DNA of 64,000 nucleotides from Vitrella brassicaformis. Its lineage: Eukaryota; Sar; Vitrellaceae. Below the pieces are notes generated by a model. That model saw only the letters and a program-made list of their open reading frames with translations, had not been told where the DNA came from and ran no database searches. Made by a program: the position numbers and the translations under genes. The stretch spans positions 124,001-188,000 of the forward strand of contig CDMY01000718.1 of assembly GCA_001179505.1 (NCBI GenBank), read 5' to 3'. Every line of letters begins with the position of its first letter. The stretch's first letter is position 1. This document shows, one piece after another, positions 1 through 11,743 of the stretch.

Positions 1-96
1 CAGCCACACACACAGACACACTAAGCCCTTCCAGCTCTCTCTCTTTCTCTCTCTCTCTCTGTGTGTCTGTACTCGTCTCTCGCTCCTGCATCGCAC

Positions 97-1123
97 CTTT
101 CGCCACAGTCCCTTCCTGCTTCTGGACCAGTAGACGCCCCTCTGCAGCGCTATCGCCACACGAATGGACTCGACGCTCGAGTACACAAGGCCCAGGGCAA
201 TGCCGCCGGGGTCGCTCACTACAGTGGTGAAGAGGCCGTCAGGACGGTCGGTGCTGCAATGGGAAAGAGAAGGAAGGAGTGCCTCCGTCCTGTCATGTGT
301 TTCATGTCGGCTCACGTCAGACAGCTGGTGAAGCATTCAACGGCATCCAAGGGCGGGGATGGCGAGGGGGATGAGCCACCCGATGCTGGCGCACTGCCGC
401 CGTTGGCTGTCGGCAGCAGTGACGAGAAACAGACAGAAGGCTGGCCCTCTGCACCCCACAACAGAGAAAACAGAGGTGTGAGAGGAGACCATATTCCATC
501 GGCTCATCCTCCTCACCTTCCATGGGCACGGCCGCCCCAGCCATGACGTGGACGTCCTTCCCCTGCAGTGTCGCCACCAAATCACCATCCACACCCGCCC
601 CTTCAACCACCAGCTGCATGTAATCCTCCTGCACGTCCTTGCCTCGCGCGGTCTTCAGTGAGGCCACCAGCGCCATCCAGTCGATGCCTTCCCGCCGACT
701 CGTCAGCTTGACCCAGCCCACTTTGCCCCGCAGCGCACCGACCAGACCAGGCAGGTGGTCACTCTCCCCAGGTGACACCTCCACAGCCAACGCGATTCGC
801 TTCACTGCCTCTGGCGGCACGCCGTCCATAAGCCGCTCCAGCACGCCGACCCACTCGCCCCTCTGCGCCTCATCTGCCGTCATCTCCACCATGGCTGCCC
901 CGCCATCCAGGCACTTGATGGCGCTGTCCATGCCTTCGTCAGTCATGCTGAAGGGACCCACCCAGCAGCGGAGAGGACGGCAAAGGGCGAGGATGACGTC
1001 CTGCGCGGCGTTGCGGATGGCCACTTGGCATAAGGCGAACGAGGATGCGCGTGTGAGCCATTCAGTGAGTCGCTGCGGAAGAGGGAGAGCAAGGGATGAA
1101 AGATCCACGACGGGAATCAACAT
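97..1123 (-). CDS. HIS4: HIS4-type histidine biosynthesis enzyme, N-terminal part (runs off left edge)
   Basis: Three minus-strand exons are visible: 490-1123, 316-448 and 97-253, joined in phase by introns of 41 and 62 bases; a GT donor follows position 97, so the gene continues beyond base 1. Exon 1 opens with MLIPVVDL, like the MVLPILPLID start of yeast His4, and has the His4 N-terminal pattern (LDGGAA, then AVKRIALAVEV). Exon 3 reads TDRPDGLFTTVV, ALGLVYSS and GVYWSRSR, the signature of the phosphoribosyl-AMP cyclohydrolase (HisI) domain as placed in fungal HIS4. In that family the protein continues into the PRA-pyrophosphohydrolase and histidinol dehydrogenase domains, which here would lie outside the window. 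I chose the ATG at 1123 because a longer open frame to 1228 lacks family similarity. The function (histidine synthesis steps 2, 3 and possibly 9-10) is known for the family; the exons are seen directly; the trifunctional nature is inferred from the fungal-type N-terminus. Confidence 0.82.
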
Positions 1124-1560
1124 AATCAGACGAAAAGAGGGGTGGGCACGCAAGCAGACGGACACGACTGGTGTTTGCTTTCTCCAAGGCAGCGGTTTCA
1201 GGGAGCACCCTAGGCGCCGAAGTGACACATTCTAGAATTATATGGGAACAGGATAGAAGTGAAAATGAATGTGTCACTTCGCACACTAGGTGAGTTCGAT
1301 CCCGGGATGGTGACAGAAAACGGGTCTCTTTCTGTCTGTTCTGTCTGGGCCTTTCTGAACCGCTGCGCATTCATGTGTTTGAAAAAACTGCAGAAGAGAA
1401 CGGAAGCGGCCAGCACTGCATGTCATTTCCCGTCAGTCCAGAGGGGCAAACGCTGGATGTACAGCGCCGAGCGATTGAGATCCGTCGGCTCCAGGACCAT
1501 CTCGCGACTGCATGCCGACACACAGACACCCACAGATGCAGACGAAGGACAGGACTTTTT

Positions 1561-2540
1561 TCACACCATCCTCCCATTCCACACGTACCCCTTGCAGTCG
1601 TCGTATTGCTTCTTGGAGGGCATCTTGGCCTTCATGTAGGTCAGCTTGAACGCACACTCACGGGCCCTCACTCCCTCGTGGCACAGCTGCCGCTGACTCC
1701 TGAAGGCGCGCACTTTCCCCGTGTCGACATTGATAACGGCAGCAAACACATTCACTGACACGTGGCGCACAGCCGGCGGGCGCTTGTTCGGCTGCTTGTC
1801 GCCCCCATAGGAGCAGCCGTCGAGCAGCCTGGGGAAGATGGCCAGTCGAGGGGCGTGGGATGGGTCTCCGTCACAAGCCACATTGGCCATCATCAGGTCC
1901 GCTTTGTCCTCATAGATCATCAATGGCCTTGCCGATCTGTCGTCGAGATTCAGGAAGTCCATGCGGGCGGCGTCTCGCTTGTGCCGGTGGTCGTTTCCTT
2001 CGCCGCCATCCAAGTTGCGCAGGAGGCTCTGCAGCAGGGGATGCCCGTCGAGCACCGAAGGCGACCATGTCGGCCTAAGCTTGCGGGGGATGGGGCTGTC
2101 GAGATGATCTCCAGGTCGCTTGACTGGCAGCACTGGTGGGCTGCGTGACACCACTGGCTCATGGTGACAAAGGGGAGAGGAAGCAGCCAGTGCCTGACGG
2201 TGACACGTGCAGAAACAGAGACAACATCAAAGCGCTTGTCTTCACGCCTTTCGCACGTCTGACCGTGGCAGTGGACTGCGATGCCGATGTGCCCTTGCTG
2301 TGCAGCACCTTCTTGCCCAAAGCGACGCCACGATGAGTCGCTTGTCGTGGCAGGATTGGGTAGCCGCGAGCAACATCCTGTGGCTGAGGGGCTACAGGTG
2401 GCACTGCAGGGGTGCAAGGAGCAACATCCCTTGGGTGAGGGATGAACAGGGACTCATCACACCTGCACGCCATCACCAAACCATCACAAACACCGCCCAT
2501 TACACTGAGTTGGTGTGCTGTCAGAGTGTGCTTCTGCCTC
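1561..2540 (-). CDS. hypothetical protein, two or more exons
   Basis: A minus-strand open frame of about 197 codons covers 1561-2154. Its central part has an uninterrupted, composition-balanced stretch (MDFLNLDDRSARPLMIYEDK, then VSVNVFAAVINVDTGKVRAF) and it ends in YVWNGRMV before a stop. A second open stretch (2159 to about 2540, ending ALMLSLFLHV before a GT) could be an upstream exon joined across a short intron at about 2090-2160. I do not recognise the family. It lies about 440 bases upstream of the HIS4 start on the same strand. Exon boundaries and start are uncertain. Confidence 0.4.
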
Positions 2541-2559
2541 TTGCTCAGTGACACTCACC

Positions 2560-3288
2560 CCAGTGTGCAGTCGCTGCATTGGCAGAGATCACCTATTTTG
2601 TCGCGATTGCAGAAAGAAAGCAACATTGTCACGTGAGTGAGGCAAGCAGCTCAGCGTGAATAGGGCGAGTGTCGTTGTGCTGTGTGCAGGAATACCTCCT
2701 GTCTGTTCCTGTCAGTGGGAATGACTTCCGTCTTGCTTTCCATTGCTATACTATTTGGATCAATAGTCCTGCATCCAAAGAGTATGGCAATGCAGACGCA
2801 TCCTTTGGCCTCTTTTTCCTTGTGCTTTCCTCCCGTGTCAAAAGCTCCCATAACTGTTTCACCTGCTCCCTGACAACCCCTGCTCTGTTTCACGGTGACT
2901 CGACGATGCGTTGGCGAAAGAGACGAGAAGCAGGGCTCTCAGACGTCCACAAGGAGAGAAACAGTCCTGCGGACACTACGCACCGCACTTCGAACGACGC
3001 TATGTCAGTTCGGTACGCTCATCGGCAGGAGGATGGCCACACCGGGTGCCTGCCACGCCCTTCCTTGTGTTGGGTGTGTGTTTTCAGGCGGCCAAGACGC
3101 TCTTTTGTTCGGACGTTGGGCTGCAGACCGGGAGCTGGGTGCCCGCTCCGGCGGGCGCTCTTGGTCGGGCGGCGTGTGCTCGGTGGCTTTCTCCATCCGT
3201 TTCTTTGCCGGCGGGCCATGGCTCGCTCTTTTGCGATGTGTGATGATGATTCGTCATGTGTTGTGGGTGTGACATGATGTGTGACATG
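2560..3288. other. region without a supportable gene
   Basis: Several overlapping open frames exist on both strands but none has convincing composition, splice context or family similarity. A hydrophobic stretch is encoded on the plus strand near 2705-2790 (SVLLSIAILFGSIVL), which could be a membrane segment of a missed small exon. I cannot support a call. Confidence 0.3.
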
Positions 3289-3289
3289 G

Positions 3290-4684
3290 ATGGCGAGGAG
3301 GGCAGCTCACACGCACACACGTTCACCTGCACACGGATTCTATCAACGCCTGTGTTCACTCTGTCTGTTGACGTGTGTGTGTGCCTCTGTCCCAGGTTGC
3401 GTATGGATGGATGGATGGTGTCTGTGCACCCGATGTACCCCGATGTACCCCGATATACCCCGATATACCCCGATGCACTGTCTCGTCTGTCCGACGCCTA
3501 ACCCGAACAGGTGTTCGGACGTTCGCCTATGTCGCCTACCTCCGCCGTAGGAGGAAGCATCTTCTGTGCACAGGTACGTTGCCCACCCACACCACACCAC
3601 GCCACAACACACTCGTATACCTGGCTTCTTGTTGTGTTGACGTGTGTGATGGGCGTTCAGATGCCTCGATGGAGGGTGTGCAGAGGGGGTGGTCGCCTTG
3701 TGTGGTGTGGTGTGGTGTGGTGGTGGTGGGTTCTTGTCTGTGTCAAAGGCTCGGTGGAGTCGCACACAGGGGGGACAGAGTTGATGGTCTCGCTGTGTCG
3801 GCAGCCGTCCTCTGGGGGTGAGAACATCCCGCCCCACTGTGGCGTGGCATTCGTACCTGTCAGAGGTACGTATGCATATGCAGTGAGGTGGCTTTTGCTC
3901 TGTGCTCTGTCTCGCCGTTCGCCCGTACATACCCGATACGCCCGAAAGGCGTCCTCCTGAACACAAGTGAGCCACACCATCCAACACCACACCACACCGC
4001 ACACACGGCCGTCTGTCATATTTTCTGTGCGTCTGTGTGTCAGGGCCTCGGTGAGGTAGTGTTCGGGAGGGAGATGTGCTGCGGGACGCTCCGGGCCATC
4101 TCAGCCGACCCGTGTCCAACTCGCCACAAAGTAAGCCAGCAAGCAAGGAAGGCATTCGAGTCAACGCCGTCCACGTATCGTTCACTGCGTGCGTGAATGG
4201 TTGTGCAGGTGCCTCGATGGAGGTGTGTGGTGTGACGGGGAAACGCCGATCCCGAAAGTGGGTGGATGTAAGCACGTATTTGGTTGTCCCCTGAGCAAGT
4301 AAGCCCTCCACTGGCATACCCACACCCACTGCACCCCCCTGTGCGTATGTGTGTGTGTGATGTCTGATGTGTCTGTGTTCCCATGTGTGTGTGTGTGGTA
4401 GTCTCTCGTTGGAGAGCGCTCTGTGCGTGGGGCTTTTGGTGAGCACTACCGGCGCCGCAGCCGAGCTCGTTGGATGGATGTCGTGCCGTCTTGGTGCCAT
4501 GTGTCCCCGATGGGGGACGGCAACAAGCCAGAGGATCCTTTGTGAACTCCCCCCCGAGACGGGGGCGGAAGGGCGCTATGGGTCGCTGAGTGCCGATACT
4601 GCGCACCGTGTGGTGAGCAAAGGGGAGGGAGGGAGGGATGTGGGTGTGCGTGTGGGTGTGCGTGTGAGCTGCCCTCCTCGCCAT
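3290..4684. repeat. duplicated element, copy 1, bounded by 29-base inverted arms
   Basis: The 29 bases at 3290-3318 (core atggcgaggagggcagctca) recur in perfect inverted orientation at 4656-4684. The interior from about 3630 to 4690 is repeated almost exactly at 5680-6785. It also has an internal weak repeat: the segment around 3540-3620 (ending cttctgtgcacaggta followed by a CACACCAC tract) resembles 3945-4015, and gcctcgatggagg occurs at both about 3663 and 4208. Splice-like signals occur throughout but all joined reading frames I tried hit stops. The inverted arms suggest a non-autonomous mobile element or a fold-back duplication. No transposase was seen and I saw no target-site duplication. 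Confidence 0.6.
3431..3478. repeat. 10-base tandem repeat, about 4.5 units
   Basis: Units of gatgtacccc / gatatacccc are repeated head to tail with one base varying in pairs. It lies just inside the left inverted arm of the element at 3290-4684 and is absent from the second copy of that element. Confidence 0.85.
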
Positions 4685-4689
4685 TCGTG

Positions 4690-4857
4690 TTGTCATGTGT
4701 GAGTGGGTGGGGGTGTGTGTGTGTGGATGGACACGGGAGACGGTTGAATGAGACAGAGGGACATCTTAAGTGTGTGTGCGTGCGAATGACACACACACAC
4801 GGATGGGCTGCTGAATGGCCGATGAGTGCATTCGAATGAATGGGCCAAGAGCGCCGG

Positions 4858-4927
<70 letters not shown>

Positions 4928-5679
4928 GGGGCACATGCGCAGTGCACGCCCTCTCCCTCCGTCCCCCTCTGCACACACAGCCCACCCCTGCGCACATCCG
5001 TGTGTGGGAAGGTGCCTGCCTGCGTGCCGTGCACTCCTGCGCACGCGCATTCACGAAATTCGCGAACCCTACGCATAACTAGGATTTAGATCAGCACGTC
5101 AGCCGCCGCCCCGGCCCCCCTGCAATGGGGAAAAGCCCTCAAGATCAGAGGGTGTTTACAGTTGCGAGCTTGAGTGGTGCTAGGGGTCGCTAACGGCAGA
5201 TGCCCTCTCCGAAAACACAACGGCACCAGAGAGGCTCACACACAGAGAGGCCACACACGAAGCGAGAAGCAGCCACAAGGCCTCTCACATGACATCTCTC
5301 TCTGTTTGTGCGCTCGTCTGATCACAGAGATGGTGCTCGATCTCAAGGGCTCGGCCATGCCGTCAAGGGCCCTAGCAAGGCGTTTCTGACCTCTTGATGA
5401 AGGTGCGATTCTGAGCTGGAGAGGCCTGTATGTTATTTACTTCAACTAGTTTCGGGGTGGGATACCCTTTTCAGCAACTTCGGATTCTTCTCATGACCCG
5501 CACACACAACGCCATTCCCTCTGCTTGGTAAGGCCTGATAGCCCATAGTCACATTATCTTGACGTCACACCGCTCAGCTTCTGGCCTGCACCTTTTTCTT
5601 TTTGCGCGTCTTTCTCAGCTGCGACCCGCCCCCCAGTCTCTTTCTGTGCATGTGCGGCGCGGCTGCGACACACACAGTA
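4690..5679. other. spacer between the two element copies, with microsatellite
   Basis: About 1 kb of sequence unique relative to the flanking duplicated segments. It contains a compound (AC)n(AG)n microsatellite at about 4857-4930. Open frames here are translations of the microsatellite. I see no gene. Confidence 0.6.
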
Positions 5680-6785
5680 CCTGGCTTCTTGTTGTGTTGA
5701 CGTGTGTGATGGGCGTTCAGATGCCTCGATGGAGGGTGTGCAGAGGGGGTGGTCGCCTTGTGTGGTGTGGTGTGGTGTGGTGGTGGTGGGTTCTTGTCTT
5801 TGTCAAAGGCTCGGTGGAGTCGCACACAGGGGGGACAGAGTTGATGGTCCCGCTGTGTCGGCAGCCGTCCTCTGGGGGTGAGAACATCCCGCCCCACTGT
5901 GGCGTGGCATTCGTACCTGTCAGAGGTACGTATGCATATGCAGTGAGGTGGCTTTTGCTCTGTACTCTGTCTCGCCATTCGCCCGTACATACCCGATACG
6001 CCCGAAAGGCGTCCTCTTGAACACAAGTGAGCCACACCATCCAACACCACACCATCCAACACCACACCACACCGCACACACGGCCGTCTGTCATATTTTC
6101 TGTGCGTCTGTGTGTCAGGGCCTCGGTGAGGTGGTGTTCGGGGGGGAGATGTGCTGCGGGACGCTCCTGGCCATCTCAGCCGACCCGTGTCCAACTCGCC
6201 ACAAAGTAAGCCAGCAAGCAAGGAAGGCATTCGAGTCAACGCCGTCCACGTATCGTTCACTGCGTGCGTGAATGGTTGTGCAGGTGCCTCGATGGAGGTG
6301 TGTGGTGTGAGGGGGAAACGCCGATCCCGAAAGTGGGTGGATGTAAGCACGTATTTGATTGTCCCCTGAGCAAGTAAGCCCTCCACTGGCATACCCACAC
6401 CCACTGCACCCCCCTGTGCGTATGTGTGTGTGTGATGTGTGATGTGTGATGTGTGATGTGTGTGTTCCCATGTGTGTGTGTGTGTGTGGTAGTCTCTCGT
6501 TGGAGAGCGCTCTGTGCGTGGGGCTTTTGGTGAGCACTACCGGCGCCGCAGCCGAGCTCGTTGGATGGATGTCGTGCCGTCTTGGTGCCATGTGTCCCCG
6601 ATGGGGGACGGCAACAAGCCAGAGGATCCTTTGTGAACTCCCCCCCGAGACGGGGGCGGAAGGGCGCTATGGATCGCTGAGTGCCGATACTGCGCACCGT
6701 GTGGTAAGCCAAGGGGAGGGAGGGAGGGATGTGCACGTGTGGGTGTGCGTGTGAGCTGCCCTCCTCGCCATTCGTGTTGTCATGT
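5680..6785. repeat. duplicated element, copy 2 (left end missing)
   Basis: This is nearly identical to 3630-4690 in the same orientation, differing by scattered substitutions, an extra accatccaacacc-like unit near 6050, and expansion of a tgtgatg repeat near 6430. The right end includes the inverted-arm sequence (about 6750-6780), but the left arm and the 10-base tandem repeat of copy 1 are absent, so this copy is 5' truncated or began at a different breakpoint. Confidence 0.8.
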
Positions 6786-6789
6786 GTGT

Positions 6790-7121
6790 GGTGCATTTTG
6801 TGTGTGCATTGAAGAGACCTCTTTTTGATGTGTCCGTCTTTGAATCAACCACGGTGGAGTCTGACGGTACAGTACCTCTCACATGTCACAGCAGACGAAG
6901 GATTGAGCTGGGTGGAATACCGAGCGGGAAGCTGTAAGAAGGCTGTATGATGGCTTAGATCAGGGGAGGCCGTTCGCACACAAACATCAACAGACCGACG
7001 TCGTCAACAAAGACGCTCCTGGCTACTCTGGCCATTGATTCGGCCGGGCCCCCAGCCCAAGTCAATCCGTCCTCCCTGGCACATCTCCTAAGCCTGCTCA
7101 TCCCCGCTCATCTCATTCCCC
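6790..7121. other. upstream region of the secreted Cys-rich gene
   Basis: No gene or strong signal was seen. It presumably holds the promoter of the plus-strand gene starting at 7122. Confidence 0.3.
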
Positions 7122-9895
7122 ATGATCCTTCTTTCCGCAGTCCCCCTCATCTTGTTTGTGTTGGTGCAGGGCGGCCGCCTCGTGCCACAACATGGCGGCC
7201 ATCTCCTGCACGCCGCCAGGCACGTGTACGGCAAGGCAATCGGAAGCCCTCTCGTCCACTCAAGCCGCCACCATCTGCGCATCCACTCGAGCAACGAGAC
7301 CGGCGTCTCGGCTGCTGTCAAGATGGAGGATTGGGTGAGGGAGAGTGCCGCAGTGCAGGCGCGCTTCATGGAGACGAGTCGGCGCTTCCATGCGCATAAG
7401 GTGCAGCCCTTCACAGCAATCAAGGAGCTGGGCAATGCAGCACTGGAGTCAGTTGACGAGGACTGGGCCATTGGGCAGGGATACGCCAACAAAGCCGGAG
7501 ACGGCAAGGCACTTCTCGCTGAGAGCAGTCTGCTAGAGGAGAAGGACCACTTCAACGTGGGGGATGAGGAGTATTGGGTCGCCTTCCAGTCTGCAGACGC
7601 CCACTCTGCGGCTCTGCGCAATTCTTTCACCCTCTTCTACCATGACAGGGACGTGCATGAAATCGCACTCAAGAAATGGTGAGACGCATGCACTGACACG
7701 GCTAAGTACTCATCTGTAGATGGCTTGGCTGCTCGATGCAGGTGGGAAGTGCAGAGGGATCAAGGAAAGGGCGAAGTGAAGGCTCACTTCAAGCGGAATG
7801 CCGCCGAGGCGAGAGAGGAGACAGGCATCTCGAAGGCAGAATTGGATGGCCTGCAGAAGAAGCAGTACGACGATAAGATGAACCGATGGTACAATAAGGC
7901 CCTCGGAGCTGTCAGCAACTTCACTAAGAAGGACCACGCCGATCACGATGAGAAAAGCCTGGCTTTTGCCGAAGCGCACATCGAATCGCTCATCGGCGTG
8001 TTCACCTTCGTCCTTCAAAAAGAGGCCATCAACGCCTACGAAAATGCGAATCCCCGAAGCATCGGCCCGCCCAAATTCACCGTGCCTCTGACAGGTGAAC
8101 AGGCCTAGCTTTTGCACGTGAGAGTGGAGCAAATGCGATCAAGAGCTGTGAATGTGTCAGACATTGCTCAAATGAGCCAAGGGCCCAACCAGGCCATGCT
8201 TACAGGTAAGACATGCACAAATTGGTCGATGGCTCATTAAAGAGTCAGGGAACATTGTGCTCTTCTGTAGGCTTCGCAGACATGCTCGTGCTCCTGCATT
8301 TGGCAGCGGTGAGCGGACGGAGACACGATACATGGCCTAGAAACAACGAGGGGCTGACCCTTTCTCTGCGTGTCTCGTCACATCAGAGTCGCTTCAACTG
8401 CGAGCCGGTCCACAAGAATGGGAGCCCCTCGGACAAGGATGTCACCCTGTGCATGGACAAGGGAGCCGACCACAACACCCTCTACACCATCAAGCGGCCA
8501 GACAACGCCACAGACACAAAGAGGCCGACCTTCCGACTGACATTTGTGATGGTCCGCAAGTTCAACAACGAGCCCCCATGCCATATCACATCACAGAACC
8601 ACCTGCCCGCTGACTACACGTGGCCGGAAGACCGCCTGAACATCGTCATGTGCGATAAGCACCTCAAGACATCCCCGAAGCCCCTTTTATTTCTCAAGAC
8701 TCAAGAGGGAAAACCCGTCTACAGACTGGCGACGAAGGATGGCCTGATGATGTATCCCAAGGTCCACGGTCTTGCAGAGAGCGTCGACCAGCTGCCCCCC
8801 GCCGACCAGTCACTGCTGAAACACGAGTGGGCTTTCTGTCCACTCTGCGATCTGCACATCCACCAGCAGGGTGCGGCGGCCCATGGTGGCAAGCCTGCAC
8901 ATCACAGCCTAATTCAGAGGGAGAGACGCGCGATTGTGCCGAGCCTTCATCACGGTAAAGAGACACAGTGAGACTACACGCCAATATCTCAGCATCTGCC
9001 CGTTCAGGTAACTCGTTCGGGCAGCTGTTGAGCATGACAGACGCACCCATAAGTACTCGGCAAACAAGATGGAGACACCACCAATATACATGGTCTATGT
9101 CGTTTTTGAGCAGAGTGCAAGGGGCACAGTGAGTGCGGCCCATCGCAAATGTGTCTCGCCATACCTGACAAAAAAGCCAAGACCTTCGATGCCAAGACGG
9201 CAGACTGGGAGCATTTCGACTGGTCCGGATTCCACCAGTGCTCACATCCCTCATCGTCGCCATGCTTCTGCCAACGTGAGCCGACGGCATCCGGGCTGTT
9301 TGACACATATGTGGCAGATGGGAGGAAAGTGACATCCGTGTGTGTGTGTGTGTGTGTGTCTGTGCTTGAGTGCAGGTGTACATCAGTGCAGCAAGGTGGC
9401 CTTGCCACTCATGGTTGGGTCGGAGGTTGATGACGACGGCGACAACTTTTGCGTCAGCGAAGTAAACGAAATAAACCCGACTACCAAGATGGCCAAGGTG
9501 CTTGAGTGCAAGCAGTGCCAGTATTCTGGCGGTCGCTACCCTGTTTGCGCAGCCCTGGTGAGCGGCTCATGCATCAGCCAGACCACCCAGTGAGTGTCTG
9601 TCTTGTGACATCGGTCCATCAGGGGGAGCAGTCATTAGGCACCCACTGGACGATCGAGGATGTGCCAGAGTCCGACCCCAAGAAGAGGGAGCTGTTTCAG
9701 TGGAGCAGCCGGGTGACAACACAGCGTGCTGTCGCTAAGGACGGCTGGTGGATGCCTTACCGTCTCCAGACACCGCCACAAGACCCCAACTCCCTAATGG
9801 CCTACCACCACCATCCTGATGCATTCATCGACTGCAAAAGTCCCATCCACCACCACCACCACCACCACCACAAGGGACACACACGCACAGCTTAG
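7122..9895 (+). CDS. secreted Cys-containing protein with C-terminal octahistidine run, multi-exon
   Basis: Phase-consistent exons are 7122-7678, 7742-8094, 8271-8308, 8387-8954, 9008-9052, 9114-about 9340, 9376-9557 and 9623-9895. The ATG opens a typical signal peptide (MILLSAVPLILFVLVQGG), so entry to the secretory pathway is likely. The first 300 residues are charged and helix-prone (KKQYDDKMNRWYNKALGAV). Later exons are Cys-rich with paired motifs (HSECGPSQMC, CFCQRE, ECKQCQY, FCPLCDLHIH), suggesting disulfide-bonded or metal-binding modules. The protein ends DCKSPI, eight His, KGHTRTA. The donor of the sixth exon falls in a GT microsatellite and its exact position is unresolved. I do not recognise the family; it is probably lineage-specific. 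Confidence 0.7.
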
Positions 9896-10160
9896 CATGG
9901 CGAGAACCAGTGAGAGTGATTGTTTTCGGTGGTGTGGCATTGCATTTCGAGTGATTGACTTTGTGGCTGAGAGACAGACATTGTTTCCATAAAAGTTGGA
10001 CATCCCTTGTGCGTGCAATCATGCGAAGTCGTTCGGTCATCACGCAGTGACACGTACATAAAAGACACTAGGCAGACTCACGGAGCCATCCAGGCTACTG
10101 CTATATACGCTTAAAGGTCTACATCCACATGCACACACCATATGGCCATTATCCCATCCC
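9896..10160. other. convergent 3' spacer
   Basis: This short spacer lies between two genes whose 3' ends face each other. No coding signal was seen. Confidence 0.4.
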
Positions 10161-11490
10161 TCAGTCGCTGGTGACATCCATGTCTACCGCCTCGCCATTC
10201 TCCCTCTCGCCATCTTCCTCCCCCTCTCCCTCTCCGTCCTCATCGGCCCCCTGCTCCTCTGTCTCATGCTCTTCCTCACTCGCACCGTCGACGGGATCGA
10301 AGAACGGCATCCACCGCCCGTCCACCACCCGGTAGCTGCCCTCCTCCACGTGCTTCGCCTTGCCCTTCCCTTTGCCCCCTCCACCCTCCTTGCTGCCGGT
10401 GTTGGTGTTTGACGCGTTGACGCAGATGGCCTCCTTGCCCTCTGCGTCGCGCATCGGCCTGGCCCGGCCCTTGGCGTCCTCTATCGTCGCGTTGGGGTAG
10501 TCGGCGTGGTACGAGAGGTGGCCGGTGATGGTCTCGCCGCCCTCCTCGGTGATGTTGGCCTCCACCTGCAGCTCGCACTCAAAGGCGAAGGTCTCGTTGA
10601 GGTCCGCCTGGCGGTCTCGGCCGCTCAGCGTCATGCTCTGCGACGACGCGCGGTAGGTGGGCGCCTTGGCGAAGGGAATCGCATAGAAGGTGCCCCGCAA
10701 AAAGTGAGGGAAATGAGGGATGAGCACACGGCGACCTGAACGAAACCAAGACAACAGGATGATGTGTTGCGTGTGCCTGTGCCCCTGTGTGCGCCTGATT
10801 CGTACCGAAGTCAATGTGTGCCTTGAGCTCGCCGGGCAGCTCCTCGACGTGGTAGGTCATGTCGCCACTGCCGTCGGTCTTGACGGCCTTGATCCGCCTG
10901 GAGAAGCCCCTGTCGTCATCCCTCTCGAGCGTGAGCAGCCACCTGCCGTCGTTGAGCCGCTCGTCCTTGTCACTGTCGGGATGGTTCTGGCCCTTGGCGA
11001 GCTGCTGGGTGCGGTCGGGGTCGATGATCCACTCACCCTGGTCGTCCTCCTCATCGGACCCACCACCCTCTCCATCTCCATCTCCCTCTCCCTCCTCATC
11101 TTCGTCTTGCTGGTCGCCATCGTAGTCTTCGTCCCCGTCGCTGCCGTCGCTGCCATCGCTGCCATCGGCCGATTGGCCGTTCTCGGCGGGGGGAGGGCCG
11201 CTCTGGTCATCACCATCGGCCATCTCTGTATGCATGTACAGTCACACACAAGGACACGGATGCAAACGCTCTGACTCACAGCGGATGGATCCACAGCCAT
11301 GCAGATCTTGGCTCTACGTGACGACATGCGTACCCTCGTCTTGTTCTTCGTCGTCCTGGTGACCGTTCTCGAGGAGGTTGCCCTCGTGCTGGTTGAGGAC
11401 AGATGGCATCCCTGAGCCAATTGCACCTGACGCGTCGTGACTGATGTTGCCCTGACACACGTCGTTGGCCGCCAGCATCATTCGCTGCAT
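10161..11490 (-). CDS. acidic low-complexity protein, about 383 aa
   Basis: Three minus-strand exons join in phase: 11334-11490, 10806-11225 and 10161-10735. The protein starts MQRMMLAANDVCQGNISHD and has a strongly acidic, Ser/Gly/Asp-rich N-terminal third (SDGSDGSDGDEDYDGDQQDE). A structured middle follows (GRWLLTLERDD, YHVEELPGELKAHIDFG, RGTFYAIPFAKAPTYR, FECELQVEANITEEGG), then a Gly/Lys-rich linker and a second acidic tail ending VDMDVTSD. No signal peptide or membrane segment is seen. Flanking acidic tracts around a beta-rich core resemble histone or basic-protein chaperone-like architectures, but that is speculation; I do not recognise the family. The start may be extended by another 5' exon around 11560-11640. 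Confidence 0.6.
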
Positions 11491-11743
11491 TCAACACACG
11501 CCAAGAAACATCGATACTCCGGATGCCACTTTTTGTGTTGGCCATCCCCTCCATCGCACCTGGACGCCCTGTGCCAGTTCCTTGACGACGACAACGCCGA
11601 GAAGATCTGCGCCGTGATGCGAGCTCAAAATGCATCTGCGAGCTAAGCCGAGGGAGAGAAGAAGGGAAGGAGAAAATGCCGATTGAGGGCCGGAATCGTG
11701 TGAAGGAGGGGTTCGTCACCCTGAGGAGAGGCAGATTCTGGAG

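Noticed and set aside
3343-4500. Long minus-strand open frame of 385 codons in the duplicated element
   Set aside because: Composition is His/Thr/Arg/Pro from CA-rich repeats, no splice logic, and the frame breaks differently in the second copy.
4446-5089. Overlapping frames encoding Ser-Leu, His-Thr and Arg-Glu repeats
   Set aside because: They are translations of a compound CA/GA microsatellite in all frames.
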